From: Inonotus obliquus
Lineage: Eukaryota > Basidiomycota > Agaricomycetes > Hymenochaetales > Hymenochaetaceae
Assembly (NCBI GenBank): GCA_032164295.1
Contig: JAJHTX010000006.1
Location: 1,612,001 to 1,676,000, forward strand
Direction: 5' to 3'
DNA: 64,000 nt
Positions 37,920 to 50,300 of this stretch are shown piece by piece; the first letter of the stretch is position 1, and the number at the start of each line of letters is the position of its first letter. Under the pieces are notes generated by a model that ran no database searches, had not been told where the DNA came from, and was given only the letters and a program-made list of their open reading frames with translations. Made by a program: the position numbers and the translations under genes.

Positions 37920-39976
37920 ATGATATTCTACTCTTACGTCGGGGACGTGAACTTGAATCTGGTAAGCACGTACCTTACACTTTGCTTACTGACCAATCTA
38001 ACGGTATCAACAGATATGTTGCATATGCCAGTAAGTTAGATTCATCGATATGTTTCTCGCCAAAGCTTAGTCCAATCTTGCAAAGTTCTCCGTTCTTGAA
38101 TCCAGTGGTGACGACAACATGTTCGCACACATTCTGTGGATCGTGCATCGAACGGACACTAGAGAGACAGCCGTGTTGTCCTGTGGATCGCTCTCCGCTT
38201 TCACTGGATGACTTGAAGCCAGAAAACCTGCTCCTGCGAAACGTGTGTGTAGCGTACATATCGCGTTTTTGCTTGCTTACCGAGCGCTTCCCATTCTCCC
38301 CCAGATGGTAGACGAACTTACTGTGGAATGTCCGCATGCTTCGTTAGGGTGCAAGGTTACTTGCCAACGGCAGCTTCTAAACACACATCTCAGGGAGACA
38401 TGCCAATACGTACAAGTCCCTTGCTCGGAGGAGGGCTGTGAGAAAATGGTGCTACGAAGGGACGTAGGCAAGCACACGCATGATTGTGTTCACAGGCTAG
38501 TCAGTTGTCCCGCGTGTGGCGCGTCGGTCACGACATCTGAACTAGAGGTACGTTGTATGCTCCCGTAACTCGTTGCTGATCCGTATCATTGACCAATACT
38601 TTCTTTAATTATACGCTTATCCTTACCTTCTCTTTGAAGAATAGACTCATACAAACGAATGCGCGGAGCAAGAAACTGAATGTGTGGCGTGTTATGAGAG
38701 GCTAAAGCGAGGAAAGCTGAACGGACATATCGCCACTTGCTCCGAAGTAACTATCGCCTGCTCACAGTCCGATCATGGATGTCCATGGGCTGGAAAGCGC
38801 AAGACTCTGTCTGGGCATTTGGAAATATGTCCTTATGAAGCGATTAAAGGATTCTTTACCGTTTATGATACACGGATATCGGCGTTACGTGATGAGAACA
38901 CCGTGTTGAGGCAGAATCTCAATAAGGCTGAGGCGAGTATACATGCGATGACGAGGGGAGTTGCGATTGCGAGAAGGGCTCTGGGTCCGTGGTGGCGAGA
39001 GACAGACAATGGCAGTAGTCTTCGCGTATCATCTAATGAGATCCTCGAGACACCAGCGGCTTCCTCCACTCATTCGCTAAGCCAATCTTATAGCTCAACG
39101 GAACAACAGCAGCAACACCAACACCAATTGCGGCCCCCGAATCTGCTTGCACCAAACTCGAGTCCTCCGCGCGAAAACTCGCCAGTGAGTCATCCCAATG
39201 ACGCAAATACAACGAATACAACTCTTCTCCAGCCTTCTACTTCTAACCTTGCGTTTCTTGCATCTTATTTCCCTCCGGATGGCATTTCATCAACATCCTC
39301 CGACGGACTCAACTTGAATTCGACTTCAAACCCGAATTCGAATTCACCACCTATTACTGTCCCCCCTCACCCAACGATTCATTTAGATCCAATCACACGA
39401 CATCTATTCCCATACTCGAGTCGATTCCAAAGCATCTATCCACCTCCTTTCATCCGATTTCCCGATATCTATCAAAGTCATACTCAAACAACACCATCTG
39501 GACCTGCGCTTGGATCGTCATCGTCATCTCGTACCTTATCCTCAGTTTCACCACTTCTTGACATTAACGTCAACGCTAACATGACCACAACCGACATTCT
39601 CAAATCCCCCACCCTTCCGTCAGCCTTACAAACACTCCAATCAAACATAACAACCCTTTCTCAGTCTCTCGACTTACTCACACGAAGAACAGATATCGCA
39701 TTGACAACTGAGAACCTTCGGATGAATGAGGAAGTAGGGGCTCTAAGAGCTATTATACATGGGTTAAGGATGCAGGTGCATGCTTTGATTACGGAGAGGA
39801 ATGGTTCGGCTTGGGGTGGTGCTGGTGCTGGTGTTGGACCTGCTGCGAATAGTTCGAGTGCGGGTGCGACGCCTGGGATGGGGTATTTTGGGCATCACGC
39901 GTCGGCGAGTTCAGGATCGGGGTCGGGATCGGGGTCGGGGACTGGGATTGGGTCAGTACAGACAACTAAGTTGTGA
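37920..39976 (+). CDS. RING finger plus TRAF-type zinc-finger protein
   Basis: This is a probable ubiquitin-ligase-like protein. Exons 37920-37961, 38014-38030, 38086-38242, 38305-38547 and 38645-39976 give 596 residues. The RING is CCIC (from the 17-nt second exon), then CSHTFCGSCIERTL and CCPVDRSPL. TRAF-type zinc fingers follow between about residues 85 and 210 (CPHASLGCKVTC, HLRETCQYVQVPC, HDCVHRLVSCPACG, CSQSDHGCPWAG). A coiled coil comes next (SALRDENTVLRQNLNKAEASIHAM), then a long Ser/Asn/Pro-rich stretch. A second short coil (LTTENLRMNEEVGALRAII) precedes a Gly/Ser tail. There is no MATH domain, so it is not a classical TRAF. The first two exons are inferred from splice signals and the missing first RING cysteines. 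Confidence 0.85.
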
Positions 39977-41764
39977 TTTGTACTTTGTAGTCATAGAGAA
40001 TTTACAGTATATGCGTAATTATGTAACATCTTAATTCATAATGCTTTAATCATATAGGTTCTTCATCTCTTACCGCCGAAAGCCCCATAGGAGTTCTGAC
40101 GTATGCTTCACACATACGGAGAGGAACAGACTCTGACCAGACATTGCGTGATTTTTCACTTTGAACAATTGAACGATTAAGCGATTGAGAATCGAGAATT
40201 GACAAGTTGATTATTTTCACTCTACACTAATGACAAGCCTGAAAGAAAAAGAGAGTTGATTGAGGTAGATGGAGACCGAGATGGAGAGTTAAGACAGAAG
40301 TCAAAAGACAGAGGACAAACAGAAAGCAGGACGGAGACAGAGACAGAGAGAACAATGTTACAGCAAATATCAAACAAAGTTGGGAAATGGGTACTATGTA
40401 CTATGTACTATCGATATGCATCTTTTTTCTGTCTCGTCTGTTTCGTCTGTGTACTCGGTGCTCGAATAGACCGATAAACAGACGGACGGACGGAGCGAGG
40501 AACGCACAGGCCGCTTGACACGATAGAAAGTGAGAAAAAATATTGAATGAAGATTGGAGAATGAAGGATGATTACAAACTAAATAATCAAGAGACCGAAC
40601 ACGGTTTGTACGTTGATCAGTTGAGTTAGGGAAGAGTAAAGTATGTAAGAAAGAGTACCGTTGATAACGTTGATACTTTGATGAACGTTTCAGTGAGTGA
40701 GTGAATGAGTGATTGGAGTTCGAACGAAAGAGGAGACAAAAAACACAGAACAATAACACAGAACGGAACGGAATAGAACAGAACAGAACAATCTCAGAAC
40801 ACAGGACAAGAAAGATGAAATATGGAAGATATGGGAAAAAATACGAGCAAGAGTGACATACGAAAGAAAAGGTAAAGAAAAGGAAGAAGGGTTTATGATA
40901 GAGAGGAATCGAAGAACTAAAGGAATGATGATATATACGTGTTAGATCGGATGGGGATGAAAGAGGGGATTGCGGATAGCAAGACATTAATATTAGATAC
41001 GATGAAAGGAGGGAGGAGAGTGTGCGATACGGTGATCAGAAACGTCAAGAAGGCATGATAATGAACTCGTCATTTCCACGAGGTAAAGCGCCAGTGGTTG
41101 GGCAAAGCGTCCGCAAAAATCCGGAACAACGGATGGGGGGAGAAAAGGAAAGGAGGACAAAGAGGTACGACATCCCAAGCTCTCGACCTAAGCAATGCAG
41201 TGCTTAGCAGTTCAAATGCCTGCCAGCACAACAAAGCAAACCACCGGTCGGTCGGTCGAAGAAAAAAAGAGATAACGAAGGTGGCAATAATAGAGGAAAG
41301 CTCGACGAAAGCGAATAGAGGAAAAACGAAGGGAAATTTGAAAACAAAGTGCAACGTGCAACAATTGCCAAGCAAGAATAAAATACACATAACGAGGAGC
41401 GGCGGGGGATGTCGAGCACCCAATATGAATTATAAAAAAAGTGCTTGAAAACGAACAATCGATTATCGAGTATGAACATTTTGAAAAGAAAGATAACCGA
41501 ATGAATCGGTTGAGCAGGAAGAGTTGTTGAACTCAAAGACGGTATGGAAGAGACGTCGCGCGGCCGGAGGGAAGCTGCGGTATGATGCGGAGATGATGAT
41601 TCTTGATTCTATGATAGAACAAGAATCCCCGGTCGGTAGATGGCGAGGGGAAGAGACGGCGGTTTAGACACCGACCGTGTGTTTGCGCAGCTGGCAGCCA
41701 AAGCGAATAGATAGATGCAAAGTCGAGCCAAAGAGTCGACCGAGCATGGATCCATACAGTTAGT
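39977..41764. other. Purine-rich convergent intergenic region
   Basis: This 1.8-kb stretch lies between two convergent genes. From about 40,235 to 41,500 the plus strand is strongly A/G-rich with GA and GACAGA-like runs. The homeobox transcript reads the opposite strand, so its 3' region would be pyrimidine-rich. Only shadow open frames occur; no gene is recognised. Confidence 0.55.
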
Positions 41765-44700
41765 TCAACTGTAATACCCGTAACTCGATACATTCTCCTG
41801 TGAATGTACGGAGTAAGATGACGTCGAAGGTGGCGGTGGATGATGAGGCTGACCATATCCTACATGTCCTGCTGATATTGAGTAATACTGTTGGGATTGC
41901 GGCTGTTGCTGATGTTGTCCTTGAGCGCTATCTACACCATATTGATGTGAATGCGGTGTTGTGTGGTTCATCATTCCATTATTCTCCCGATCTCCCATAT
42001 CGTGTAAGCTAGGAACACTCCCGTTCCCATGGTTTCGCATCCCGTTTTGCACTGGTTCGCTCAGAGGGTATTCGAAAGGTGCAGGACTATGTGAAACAGG
42101 CGAGTAATGTCCTGTTTCAGAGACATCCTCGGGACTGCGAATAAAGTCGATGTCCACTCGTAAAGGACTTCGTTGCATGTGAAGTGACGACCGGGAAGAT
42201 GTTGCGGATCGTGAGGAATGCGCAAAGGGGTATTTACTTCCCAGTCCGCGTGCTTGTCCAGGTCTATGTCCGTACCCATGATGAGAAACGTCAGACGAAC
42301 TCAAGCTTGCACGGCTATACATTCCCAAGTCATTCGTTGACCCATTGTTCATGCTCAAATTGACATTGCTCCCATTGTCCCCTCCATAAGTGGGCGGTTT
42401 GTTGTCGTCCTCCTGAGACGAAAGTTTTCATTAGTCGGTTAGAAAATACCTGTTTGAATCATCGACTCACATGCAAGAATGCTAATGCTAGCTCGCTGCT
42501 ATTGCTGATAGGTACTTGCGACTGGCGTGCATCTCGCTGCTTCTGGGGGTCCAGAGGTCGCGGCAAGGATGACTGAGAGTTGTTGTGCACGCCGAGGTTG
42601 GAAAACATCTCCATCATCGAGCCGGTGCTATACAAGAAAATCAGCATAAATCTCAATAAATCGCTGATAAAGAACGTCTACGAACCATGAGGCTCTCCGA
42701 GCATCGTTATATCCTGCCGCCTCAAAATTACTACCAGCCTCGCTGCTGAAGCACGCCCCGCTTGTTACGCTCGACTCCGACTCGGTGATACTCACCGTAC
42801 TTGCAATTGATCCGAAGCGCGAAGCGTACGGATCGGCAGCATTATGCACGCCTTGTGGATCGCGGTAATACATCGCAGATCGAGGATCCAGACCGCCTGA
42901 CGACACATTCGAGTGAGAATCATTCTCCAATTCCATATCCACACTACCAGAACCACTCGTACTATTACCGTGATTGTCCTTCCCGTCGTCCATTGCAGGG
43001 AACTGAAAGTTGTTGAGGGAAGACTGAAGCTGCAAGTCTGGCGTACCCGAACTCTCTCCCGGGGAGCCCTCGCTTTCGCTATTACCGACAGAACCAAACG
43101 AGAAGTCAGGATTTGGTAATGGTCCAGCGATCGGCGGTTGATAATTACGCGATGAGAGCGCATATACATGGCCCGGTCGCGGGAACCGCATCGAATGGGG
43201 GTTAGCCGACTGAGGCTGAGGTGGGTAGCCTGGAGTGGACGGGGGGAAATGTCCGGGAATAGCAATATGCGCCGGTAGTGATTGGCGATGCATGAGCTCC
43301 GGGCGCATCTCTGGTGCTGGCGGAGAAAGGGACGGGTGTTGCATATGTGGTGGAAGGGACAGCTCGCTGTTTGAGCTGATGTCGCCGTTGGCGTTGCCAT
43401 TGCCACCCTGTTGAGCGTCGTCCATAGTCGATTGGTTGATTGGCGGGAGTTCTGTGGTACGAGCCTGAGGTGTGAGCGTCGGCGTGCTGTGAGTCGTCGC
43501 AGGAAGAGTAGGCCGGTAGCGGGACCCGTAAACCACAGAATTCGCCTGAACGGCAACGTGTGCATAAGGATGACTTGCGAGGCGATCGAGGCTCATTCTG
43601 CGCACGGATGGGTCGAAGCCTTGCATACGGGCAGAATGATATCCTCCCAAAGGCATACCGTTTATTCGCGGACTGCCATGGTATCCTGCACGCACCCGCG
43701 AAGGGCCTATACCGAGGACTGACGGCAACGATGTCCTTCGGTCGGATAGATAGCCCATGTCTCCTCCGTAATCGCTCCCTTGCTCCATAGTCATGCCCGA
43801 TGTCGGTGTTCGGCTCATCGACCGCTGTGGGCCTTGCCACGAGGAGGGTGGGAAGTTGAGCCCGCTCGGATCCGCACCCTGCTGCTTTACCTCGACTTGC
43901 TGAATGGAAGCACTCTCATTATCTCCAGGAGTACTTACACTTACGCATGGCTGTGCGTCGTTCGGTCCATTCGGAGGTGTGAGCTCAGGGGAGATGCTCT
44001 CTGGAGAGTTGGAAGACGAGAGAGAGCGTTCATCCAGGGCGGAAGCTGTTCCTGGAGTCTGACTGGCAGGATGTGCGGAATACTCGCAGTTGGACTGGGT
44101 GCTGTCATCGTCCAAGGCGCCGTCACCATCGTCACGATCAACATCGCCGTCAGCGTCGTTTTTGCCAGCATCACCCTTCTGGCCATCATCCTTGTTGATT
44201 GACTTTCTGCCATTGGCAGATGCCTTCTTTGCCAGGTTCTTTTCCTTTGCGCGTCTGGGATGAGGAAAAAATAGGACAGAAATCAGTCAGTAAGCGTGAT
44301 AAATGCAGCAGAGGAGACAGGGAAGAGGAAGGGACGCGTGCGCAAACCCGCGCGAGGGGTGCGGTGAGGGAATGGAAACTGTTTGGGCGGGAGATGAAGC
44401 GCGACGCGATCACGAAGGACAAGGTAGTTACCTGTTCTGGAACCAGACCTAGAAGAGGAAGAAAGACGGATATGTGAGCACATTGGTCACTGAGCGAGAA
44501 GGCGGGAAAAGAAGAGGGGAGAAGAGGAGAAGATAGATACCACATTGGTGGGTGGGCGGCAAGGGGATAGAGAGGAGGGAGAAAAGCTCCGGTAGTGGTA
44601 GGTAAGGGACGCGAGTGAGAGGAGAGGGGACGAGATGAAGACGCGGAGAAGAACCAATCCGACGCGTGTAAAAAATAGAGAGAACATACCTGTACACCGC

Positions 44701-45136
44701 GCGGGGTCATCTCAAGCTGAGCTGCTAGCTGCTTCCTGAGCGCTGCATTCGGTTTTGTCTCGCGTTTGAACGTCTCCTCAAGTACTTTGAGCTGAGGTCT
44801 CGTCGTACGCTTCCGATGCTTGACCTCAGAGGGATTGTACGGATAAAACGTACGAAAATCAACCGTTGCTGGGTCGACGCCCGGAGGAAGGTGAATATAC
44901 GAGGAATTATGTGTGTAGCCTTGGGTAGGTCTACTTGGGAGGAATCGTTGCACACTGGATGCAAGCACATCTGGGTCGATTGAGGGGTAAACCGAACCAC
45001 TTGTCGAAGGCGGCGGAACTTGGTGGTGGTGATGATGAAGATGGTGATTGCCATGTTGCTGGAGAGCGTTGTGGGGATAACGGGGTGCGATGTTTGCACG
45101 CTGGCTGTGGAGGTTGTAGGTAGCTGAGGAGTCCAT
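41765..45136 (-). CDS. Homeodomain transcription factor
   Basis: Minus-strand exons 45136-44690, 44448-44432, 44254-42686, 42627-42471 and 42412-41765 give about 945 residues. The homeodomain lies at about 106-163, reading KHRKRTTRPQLKVLEETF, then LAAQLEMTPRGVQ, VWFQNR and RAKEKN. It is of typical 60-residue type, not the TALE type, so it is unlike the HD1 mating-type proteins. The recognition helix is encoded by a 17-nt exon. A His-rich N-terminus precedes it, and about 780 disordered Ser/Pro/Gly-rich residues follow, including a Gln/Tyr-rich activation-like tail. Related mushroom homeobox genes (hom1/hom2 of Schizophyllum) control fruiting; which one this matches cannot be decided here. Introns next to the homeodomain are unusually long (241 and 177 nt). 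Confidence 0.92.
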
Positions 45137-45279
45137 GGTCGTGTCGTCGTGATGTACGGCGCAGAGGACCAGGAGAGCGGGGAGAGATGGGAAGTGGGTG
45201 AGATGGAATGAGAGTGGGATGTTTAAGGGGCGGGTTGATATTTGAGTAGGAGAGGTAGAAGTAGTTGTAGGATGGGATG

Positions 45280-45300
45280 AGGAGGAGGAGGAGGAGGAGG
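45280..45300. repeat. GAG/GGA trinucleotide tract
   Basis: About seven GGA units lie about 145-165 bp upstream of the homeobox start. They read as CTC/TCC on the transcribed strand, a typical fungal CT-rich leader composition. Confidence 0.8.
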
Positions 45301-45443
45301 ATGCTTTGAGTAGATCACTTTCAGTTGCCCGTAGATCTTCTCTTTTTTTATTTCTTTTTATTTATATATATTTTTATATTTTTACACGTATTTTTCCCTT
45401 TGACTTTCCTCGAAACACCAGAACAGATCAAGATCTCACTTCC

Positions 45444-45470
45444 TCGTCGTCGTCGTCGTCGTCGTCGTCG
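45444..45470. repeat. CGT trinucleotide microsatellite
   Basis: About nine CGT units occur in a C/T-rich stretch to the right of the homeobox gene start. They are not within a recognised coding region. Confidence 0.8.
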
Positions 45471-47312
45471 TTGTCGAGGACACCTTTGCTCGATTACTCC
45501 CCTATCACTCTCCCCCATCAATCCATCATCTTGTTGCACAGACACTTCCGCTTGTCCATCTCCTCTCGCCACAGCCTCTCCCTCTCCGTACTCGATCATT
45601 CTAACCACCCTCTCCTTACATCCGTTGTAGACTTCGGACACGCCCCAAATTCATTTCTTTTTTCGTTTTTTGCGTTGGACGTAGCTTCATACCTTTACCC
45701 CCGCAAGGAGTACATCGCCGAAGAGGATCCGACGGTTCGCTCGGTCGGGGAATAAGACGGCGTTTGGTCATTTCCTCTATTTCCTCCTTTCTTTCTCACC
45801 TCCTTTCCTCCCTACCTGCACCTCGTGTACGTCGAGGCAATCCACGGCTGATAAGTAACGTTTTGAGTTTATTCTATGCGCATCCGCATAACGGATCATC
45901 AACGCCTCCCCTTGGTGTTTGCGCTCTCTCGTATGCGCCGGCGCTAGCTACGTTGGTTTCAAAGGGAGATGCAGGATTACAGCATTACCCGGATGTCTGT
46001 GTCTGTGTCTGTGTATTTTTTCTACCATTCCAGTTTCTTACTAACCTTCGCTCTGCCACCTCCTTGTACTATTCCCCTTCCGCATTCCCCTTTGTCCCTA
46101 GCAACTCTCATTCTCCGCCCTCTCATCTTATCCTTTCTGCCCTATCAACTCGATGCGATCCAATCCCAATCTAATTCAATCGGCAACAGTATCGACTTGG
46201 GCTGGATTGTAGATCGAGCGCCGAACGGACTCAAAATACTTTAATATTGAATAAATGAGGCAATTATATACGTTACGGAGTCAAATTATCCGTCGGGATT
46301 GCAGTAAAAAGTAAGCAATACAGCAAAATACCAAACGGGGAGCTCGAATAGCCTTATTTGTTTTCGTAGGTCACTACCAGCTATATGGCGGAGGGTTGCC
46401 CCTATGTACTACCTCTGCCGTAACTCACCTTTCTGTACAGCAGACCAATAGCCGAACCAATTAGCTTGAAGATAATTTCATCCGATGGATTTTCCTACAC
46501 CTGCTCTATGGCGGCCACCATCCTACCCTACGTACGTATCTCTTCCTCGCTTCGTCACTCGAAACTTTAACCCCACACAAGTCGTTGTGTCCTCAATGAC
46601 TTACCCCGGACCCACATTTCATTCGTCTAAAGTTGGCCATGGTGCTCCAGGCCCCGACGGAGGTCTGTGTGCGGATACCGACAGATGGAAGATGAACTTG
46701 GAGTCTTTGGACTCGGCGAAGACACTGATTGATCTTCATTGATCTCTTTCTGCTTATAAGGTTACAATGCTCCGTTGATTCTCACTCTGAGATGAAGCCA
46801 TGAAGAACTTTACGAACTTGAACTTTGAACTTTGGAAGAAAAGGAAACATATGAAACTGTATCAAAGGTGTGTACGCTGCATGCGTCATGTATTCTCTAG
46901 TACACATGTTTCTTGTGAATCGTGGTCGTGATCGTAGCCCGATCATAATCATAATCATAATAAAAACCACCGAAACATATCCATATCGTCTACACCGTAT
47001 CACTCACGGTGGGGTATGGAATCTGGTACGTCCCTGGAATCTGGCTTTATCCAATTGAGTCCAGCTGAACAAACGAAGAACAGGTGAACGAACTGGACTT
47101 CGACGAGAAAGCGAAAGTCGAAGTCGGTTATTGACTCGTGTTGTCAACTCGGAAGAATCGGAGTCGAATAGTCTGAGTCTGAGTCTGAGGTCGGTCGTAA
47201 TTCCTCCTTCCTCCTTCCTAAACCTCCTTCTTTTACCCTTTCTTTCTTCCTTGATCTTCCATCTCTCATCACCCGCCCTTCAACCTTCTTTGGTCTCGTC
47301 TTCTCTTCTTCT

Positions 47313-47370
47313 TGGATTCACGGATTTACGGATTTACGGATTTTGGATTCACGGATTTTGGATTTACGGA
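47313..47370. repeat. Imperfect 9-12 bp tandem repeat (GGATTTACG-like)
   Basis: Units of GGATTCACGGATTTACG alternate with GGATTTTGG variants about six times. A GGATAT/GATGGA tract follows at 47,440-47,475. This is one of the densest of many short tandem duplications in the 46.9-52 kb region. Confidence 0.7.
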
Positions 47371-50300
47371 GGAGTTGATTTCATAGTTCATAGCTTATAT
47401 GCATGTATGGTTAAAGATAAGGATGGCGATTTCAATTCTAGATGATGGATGATGGATATGGATATGGATATGGATGACGGATGACGCTACAAGGTCTTCG
47501 TACATATAGTTTCGTTCTCGTTCTCATTCTCACGCACCGTCGGTAGGCATACGTGGTAGCATACGAACGGCTAAACAAAACACGCTCAACTATGATTCTA
47601 TCCACATAGTACTCAGGACGGATGGCATAGCTGGGTAAGAAAAACTACAGAATAAATCTCAACCTGAATTTCATCCTTCCTCCTTCAAGTTTCTTCATCT
47701 TACCCTAACCGACAACCGATAGACCGCTTGCCACTCAGACTCATCCACAATCAATATTGAAGTCAGATAGTCTGAATAATCTGTAGAAACTTTTTAAACA
47801 GATTACTAGGCTACCTCAGGCTCCTCCTTATCAAGACTAGCACCTAGCCTAGTCTCAAACTCAACTAGTGACAGTCTAGTAACCTCTAATCTCCCCGGAG
47901 GAATCTAGGAAATCTAGGTCTGGGGATTACAATAATAACCACCAGTGTTAGTGTTAGATGATAGATCTGAAATCTCTTGGGAGTTTTTTTTTTCGAATTC
48001 TGATCGTCTTGAGACTCTTAGTGGTCGGAGGTGGGTTAACCGTTATACGTCAATATGTGTCATTGTCGAGTTTTGTGTTTGAAATGAGATTGAATGTGAA
48101 TGTGAGTATGAAATGAGAAATGGGAAATGAGAAATGAATGGGTGGGATGGATGGTTTTGTCGGATGAATCCCATACCCTTGACCTCAAACTTCAAACCGC
48201 AGCCGCAACCGCAGCCGCAAAAAAAATTGACAACGTGCATAATATTCATTCGTCGTCCTTTCCCTTTCTCCGTTCTCCGTTCTCCGTCCTCCCTCTCCCG
48301 TCCTCCGTTTTCACCCCTCGTTCTGTTCTATAGAAATTGTTCTATAGTAAGTAAGTAAAATCTCAAGCTCCTTGTTTTCTTCATGCTTCTGCCGTCGGTC
48401 CAATTTCGTTTCTTATAATTCTTATAATTCAATATGTACCTTCTTCTCTATCGTGCATCGTGCATCGTGCATCATCCATCAGTGATCAATTATCAGTTAT
48501 CGGTACTGAAACTTCAAGTTAAAACCCCCTATTCTCCCACTTCAATCGCAATTTCAATCACCACTTCAATCAGCAATCAGCAATCAGCAAAGTTACTCAA
48601 TGGGTCGGAAATGCATTATGCAAAATACGATCTTCACTTTACTCCCTCGACCCTCCGTCCTCCGTCGACTAGCCAATTGAATTGGAAGTTGAAAAGACTT
48701 GGATTTGATCTGATTAAGGGATAACTTGAACCCTATACCTCTATTGGAACCTCATTATCACTATCATTACTATCAGTACCTCGTATCTTTGGATTTGGTA
48801 CGTACGAACGTCAAGATTCAAGGGAGGTTCGGAGAATCAAATCCTTTCAATACCTTACCTTCTTACCTCCTTACCTTCTTAGTGCGCTTTAGTAGGAACA
48901 GATTACTCAGCTATGATTCTCTTTCCAGATCTGCTGGTAACGAGTATTAATTATGCCATGGCTTGGCCAGCTTGTCCCGATTTCGACGCCGATGAACTCG
49001 GAGTTTTGAGTTTGGTTGAAGGTTTCTGAGATACTTGCCATCTTTGACCATCTTTGACCATTCTTAATGAAAGGTCTTGAATGCAGTATAATCCGACCCC
49101 TCCGTAGACTTCCAAGCACCGTTGCACCGTTACACTTCCGAGCCGTTCCTTCCATTATTCCAATTACCAATTTGTTCAGTGCTATCTGATTCCTGTTCGT
49201 TGATTTCCGGTGATCTCGAGGGGGCGGAATTTCGAATAAAGATCAGGAAATCATCAAGCAGCTTCCAGGACCTTCCCTATGACGCTCCCTTTCCTACTTT
49301 CCTCTTTCTTCCCTCCGTTCTTGTATGTAACTTTCAACTTTTTCGCTCCGGATCCCGAGTCTCGAAACCCAAGTCTTGAGTCCTGAATCCTGAATCCTGT
49401 CCACCGGAGCAACTCCTAACCGAAGCACGAGGCAACGAAGCAAAGAAGTACCCAACTCACCCGGCATCCGAGTCTGAGGGCTGGACCGTCCATCTCACCG
49501 ACTTAGTACTTACTTACAATACTTGAAGCTTGACCTGAAAGGACTCGACTCAGGTCACGGTAGACTCGACTCGATAGACACGGAACTACTCACCTTACCG
49601 GTTGAAGACTCGGAATCCTCAATCTTCCAAACCAAACTTCCAAGCTTCCGAGGTTCCAAGGTTCCCGAGATTCCTTCCGCAACGGCCTTAGCGTCGTTCC
49701 ATCACACCACCACACACTCATCATCACATCATTACCATGATACCATCCAACCATCCGAGTCGCCGCTACCGGACTATCACACGAGGCGATTTTTTTCTTA
49801 TTAGAACATCCCGAACTTGTTGAGAGAGAAATCTAGACCTTCGGAATCTTGAATCTTGAATCCGCTTACTAGTAGATCTCATGTGGCTCAGTTGGATCCG
49901 GATGCTTTCTCACGTTTCCTATCCAGGCCGCATACCGCAAGCATGTCTTTCCCTTCCCTTCTCGGGTGTATTGGTGGATGACTTGGAAGCGAGAACGAGC
50001 CAGGGAAATAAGACGAAGGAGAAAAAAGGACCGTTTCTCTGGCAGTAGATGGCAGATTTGAACCAGCTAACCAAGTGGCACTGACACTGGACAGGCTCTT
50101 CGATGTCAAACGAATCGGACATTGAATGATAATAATGCAACTCACTCAACTCAATACTCTATAATTCAATTGCTTCCCTCTCGGACCATAGTACCCAGTA
50201 CCTGTACTATACCTCTCCAGTTGACAGAACAGAGACCGAGTGACTGGGAACGGTTAGATGGGCTGGATGGCTGGCCCCGATCGGTGCGGCTTGTTCAACG

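Noticed and set aside
45306..45755. Open frame beginning with a hydrophobic, signal-like segment
   Set aside because: The sequence is a translation of T/A-rich and CGT-repeat DNA with poly-Ser. No conserved segment or intron structure supports a gene.
46485..46742. 85-codon open frame starting MDFPTPALWRPP
   Set aside because: Too short, no homology seen, and it lies in simple C/T-rich DNA.
46900..49900. CRISPR-like array suggested by many short repeats
   Set aside because: Repeats are adjacent 5-12 bp duplications of varied sequence without regular spacers, in a eukaryotic genome.
50040..50110. Possible tRNA T-arm on the minus strand (GGTTCAAATC)
   Set aside because: The flanking bases do not pair into a 5-bp T stem and no D or anticodon arm follows.
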